DNA of 5,205 nucleotides from Hyphomicrobiales bacterium (GTDB taxonomy: Bacteria; Pseudomonadota; Alphaproteobacteria; Rhizobiales; Aestuariivirgaceae), in the NCBI GenBank assembly GCA_027051995.1, contig JALUFY010000092.1, forward strand, positions 1 to 5,205, read 5' to 3'. The position numbers and the translations under genes are program-made. Of the stretch, positions 5,172 through 5,205 are shown piece after piece (the stretch's first letter is position 1; each line of letters starts with the position of its first letter). Below the pieces are notes generated by a model, which did not search any database, had not been told where the DNA came from, and saw nothing but the letters and a program-made list of their open reading frames with translations.

Positions 5172-5205
5172 AGAGAGATTTTCTTCGCCGGAAGCAGATT
5201 TTATC

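Larger units (their letters stand above)
4899..5205. other. Gene-free intergenic stretch made of repeats
   Basis: No reading frame here has a ribosome binding site together with a protein-like translation; short open frames on both strands run through the hairpins and are low-complexity Arg/Pro/Ala-rich. The stretch holds two oppositely oriented hairpin elements (4921-4953 and 5011-5039), about 40 bp after them with nothing I recognise, and a 93-bp inverted repeat (5079-5171). The last 34 bases (5172-5205) are more AT-rich and hold no feature I can support; they may be upstream sequence of a gene beyond the window. Confidence 0.7.

Overview
The window is the 3' end of a heme d1 biosynthesis operon, followed by one small convergent gene and a stretch of repeats with no gene. 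The nir genes are very GC-rich (positions 841-900 are 75% G+C by hand count), tightly packed and translationally coupled. The gene order nirD(L)-G-H-J-N, with NirD and NirL apparently fused and nirN last, resembles the nir clusters of denitrifying Alphaproteobacteria such as Paracoccus. The hairpin repeat near the right edge, beginning CCCGTCATACCCGG, also looks like interspersed repeats I associate with alphaproteobacterial genomes. I therefore infer a GC-rich denitrifying alphaproteobacterium; genus cannot be told.

Region 1 (1-4366, + strand). The end of a NirD-NirL fusion, nirG and nirH supply the siroheme decarboxylase subunits, which convert siroheme to 12,18-didecarboxysiroheme. nirJ is a radical SAM/SPASM protein that removes the two propionate side chains on the way to the oxo groups of heme d1. 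nirN is a periplasmic protein with a c-type heme domain and a d1-binding propeller; it oxidises dihydro-heme d1 to heme d1 before delivery to cytochrome cd1 nitrite reductase (NirS). nirS, nirE, nirC and nirF, if present, lie to the left or elsewhere. No promoter for this operon lies inside the window.

Region 2 (4365-4898, - strand). A 147-residue gene converges on nirN; only 9 bp separate the two stop codons, and a perfect 7-bp inverted repeat covers both. The gene is much more AT-rich (4681-4740 is 37% G+C). It encodes a predicted DNA-binding protein: a ribbon-helix-helix-like N-terminus resembling the SeqA N-terminal domain, an acidic linker, and a winged-helix-like C-terminus of a type I recall from restriction/HNH-endonuclease-associated proteins. 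Upstream lie a good ribosome binding site, a candidate sigma70-type promoter and a perfect palindrome centred on its -35 box, which suggests autoregulation.

Region 3 (4899-5205). No gene is supportable. It holds two oppositely oriented copies of an approximately 28-bp element with the hairpin core GGGGTTGAAAACCCC, and a separate 93-bp imperfect inverted repeat (5079-5171).

The metabolic part is a known system. I see no complete undescribed system; the least explained parts are the two-domain regulator with its palindromic promoter, and the repeat cluster beside it.
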